Assembly (NCBI GenBank): GCA_900541585.1
Contig: UQKD01000017.1
Coordinates: 17,572-81,571, forward strand
Length of the DNA stretch: 64,000 nucleotides
Direction: 5' to 3'
DNA from: an uncultured Alistipes sp.
GTDB taxonomy: Bacteria; Bacteroidota; Bacteroidia; Bacteroidales; Rikenellaceae
Position 1 is the first letter of the stretch. The number at the start of each line of letters is the position of its first letter. Below the pieces are notes generated by a model. It was given only the letters and a program-made list of their open reading frames with translations, was not told where the DNA came from and ran no database searches. A program made the position numbers and the translations under genes. Positions 63,239-64,000 of this stretch are shown here, in pieces.

Positions 63239-64000
63239 ATGAAATGGTTTACAGCAAACGATATAAAGCAGTGGGCAGATAGGCGTGATGCCCAAAGTAT
63301 CTTACCGGAATTAGTCGGGCGACTGATTCGGGCGACTGTACCAGCATCTGCAATAACTCGATTCCGATTTCCGTCTGGAGATGCCGTATATTTGACCGGA
63401 TGGGATGGAATCCTTGAATCGCAAGCCCGTGTATATAGTATCGAATCCGGTTTGTCTCTATGGGAATGTGGGACAAATGCGAATCCGAAAAGCAAGGCCG
63501 ATGAAGATTACGCCAAAAGAACTGAAAATACTTTAGGTTTTGAACCACAATCTGCAACCTATGTTTTCGTAACTCCTCGGATCTGGAATGGAGCAGAAAA
63601 TTGGGCGCAAGAAAAGAGGGATGCACATATTTGGAAAAACGTCATTGTCTTGACTGCCGTCGAGTTGGAGGATTGGCTATCATTATGCCCTGTTGTTGCA
63701 TTATGGTTTGCCGAATATATCCACCACCAACCTTTAATTAAAGTTTACACAATAGATACGTTTGGGGAAAAATGGGCGACTGGACCTGAAATAAAGTTAA
63801 ATCCTGATATACTTCTTGGTGGACGAGAAAACGAACAAGAGAAAATATATCAGAATCTACAACGGCCATCCATATCTATCATTCAATCAATGGTCCAAGA
63901 AGAATCTTTGGCGTTCGCTGTCGCTTGTATTATCCGTCATCCTCAAGCGGAAGAGCTGAAAGACAAATGTTTAGTCGTCGAAAATGAGGATGTGTTGGAA
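63239..64000 (+). CDS. Large uncharacterised protein, possible PD-(D/E)XK nuclease N-terminus (3' end outside window)
   Basis: The ATG at 63239 opens a frame of 254 codons that reaches the window end without a stop. The N-terminus is MKWFTANDIKQWADRRDAQS. A possible nuclease core has D56 in YLTGWDGILES, E76 in LSLWECGTN and K84/K86 in NPKSKADEDYAKR; spacing fits a D...E-x-G...K variant of PD-(D/E)XK. FVTPRIWNGAENWAQEK and VLTAVELEDWLSLCPVVALWF follow, then a linker and the start of a second domain. Position behind an integrase and AAA ATPase suggests a defence role. I cannot assign a named family. Confidence 0.55.
   Translation, partial: MKWFTANDIKQWADRRDAQSILPELVGRLIRATVPASAITRFRFPSGDAVYLTGWDGILESQARVYSIESGLSLWECGTNANPKSKADEDYAKRTENTLGFEPQSATYVFVTPRIWNGAENWAQEKRDAHIWKNVIVLTAVELEDWLSLCPVVALWFAEYIHHQPLIKVYTIDTFGEKWATGPEIKLNPDILLGGRENEQEKIYQNLQRPSISIIQSMVQEESLAFAVACIIRHPQAEELKDKCLVVENEDVLE

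Larger units (their letters stand above)
59891..64000. mobile_element. Integrase-led genomic island (left end; right end outside window)
   Basis: Lower G+C, a tyrosine integrase as first gene, a short RhuM-like DNA-binding protein, an AAA ATPase and a large uncharacterised protein, all on the plus strand, abut the high-G+C core operon. This is the usual composition of an integrated element carrying accessory or defence genes. The left boundary is approximate. Confidence 0.6.

Overview
The window is chromosomal DNA from a high-G+C member of the Bacteroidota, most likely an Alistipes-type gut bacterium. The evidence is paired SusC/SusD proteins, FecR/STN-type outer-membrane signalling, Bacteroidota promoters (TTTG, about 19-20 bp, TAnnTTTG), a V/A-type ATPase operon with a DUF2764 subunit, and families restricted to the phylum (DUF4301, DUF3823, DUF6786). 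The genus is inferred from gene content and base composition and was not tested by search.

Layout. (1) 1-3747, minus: a truncated SusC-like receptor with an STN domain and its FecR-type regulator. (2) 3826-8609, minus: housekeeping operon murB-tilS-holA, then a class IV aminotransferase-like protein lacking an obvious catalytic lysine and a small membrane-anchored coiled-coil protein, ending at a hairpin terminator. (3) 8876-10309, plus: DUF4301 protein. (4) 10417-34908: a large carbohydrate-utilisation locus. A GH172 enzyme is divergent from a GntR-type regulator. Then come fucI, a DUF6786 lipoprotein, a fucP-type permease, an araB-type ribulokinase, a protein with many DxDGDG loops, a heparinase II/III-fold protein, a second GH172, a GH38 enzyme, and susC-susD-DUF3823. 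(5) 34974-41305: a glycerophosphodiesterase, an AraC regulator broken at a ten-base C/G run, and a divergent operon of glycyl-radical activase, glycyl-radical enzyme, cupin and RhaT-type transporter. (6) 41665-49160: V/A-ATPase operon E-DUF2764-A-B-D-I-K. (7) 49392-59837: ABC-F ATPase, RNase R, M20 amidohydrolase, metF, metH, glutaminyl cyclotransferase. (8) From about 59.9 kb: a lower-G+C, integrase-led island with a short RhuM-like protein, an AAA ATPase and the first 254 codons of a possible nuclease-type defence protein.

How the genes may work together. The sugar locus has a FucI-type isomerase, which also acts on D-arabinose, and an AraB-type ribulokinase. No fuculose-phosphate aldolase is seen in the window. 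With two GH172 enzymes (a family that includes exo-D-arabinofuranosidases), this fits D-arabinose to D-ribulose to D-ribulose-5-phosphate better than L-fucose catabolism. The GH38 enzyme adds alpha-mannoside cleavage, so a D-arabinan or arabinomannan-like glycan is a reasonable substrate hypothesis. A repeated CAGCACAGCACAG element lies 9-11 bp downstream of the -7 region (clear at two promoters, degenerate at fucI) for GH172, fucI and susC. It is probably the operator of the local GntR regulator. The neighbouring glycyl-radical cluster has an atypical active-site motif (C-N-W rather than C-x-E) and an unknown substrate, and its regulator may be switched by slippage in the homopolymer.
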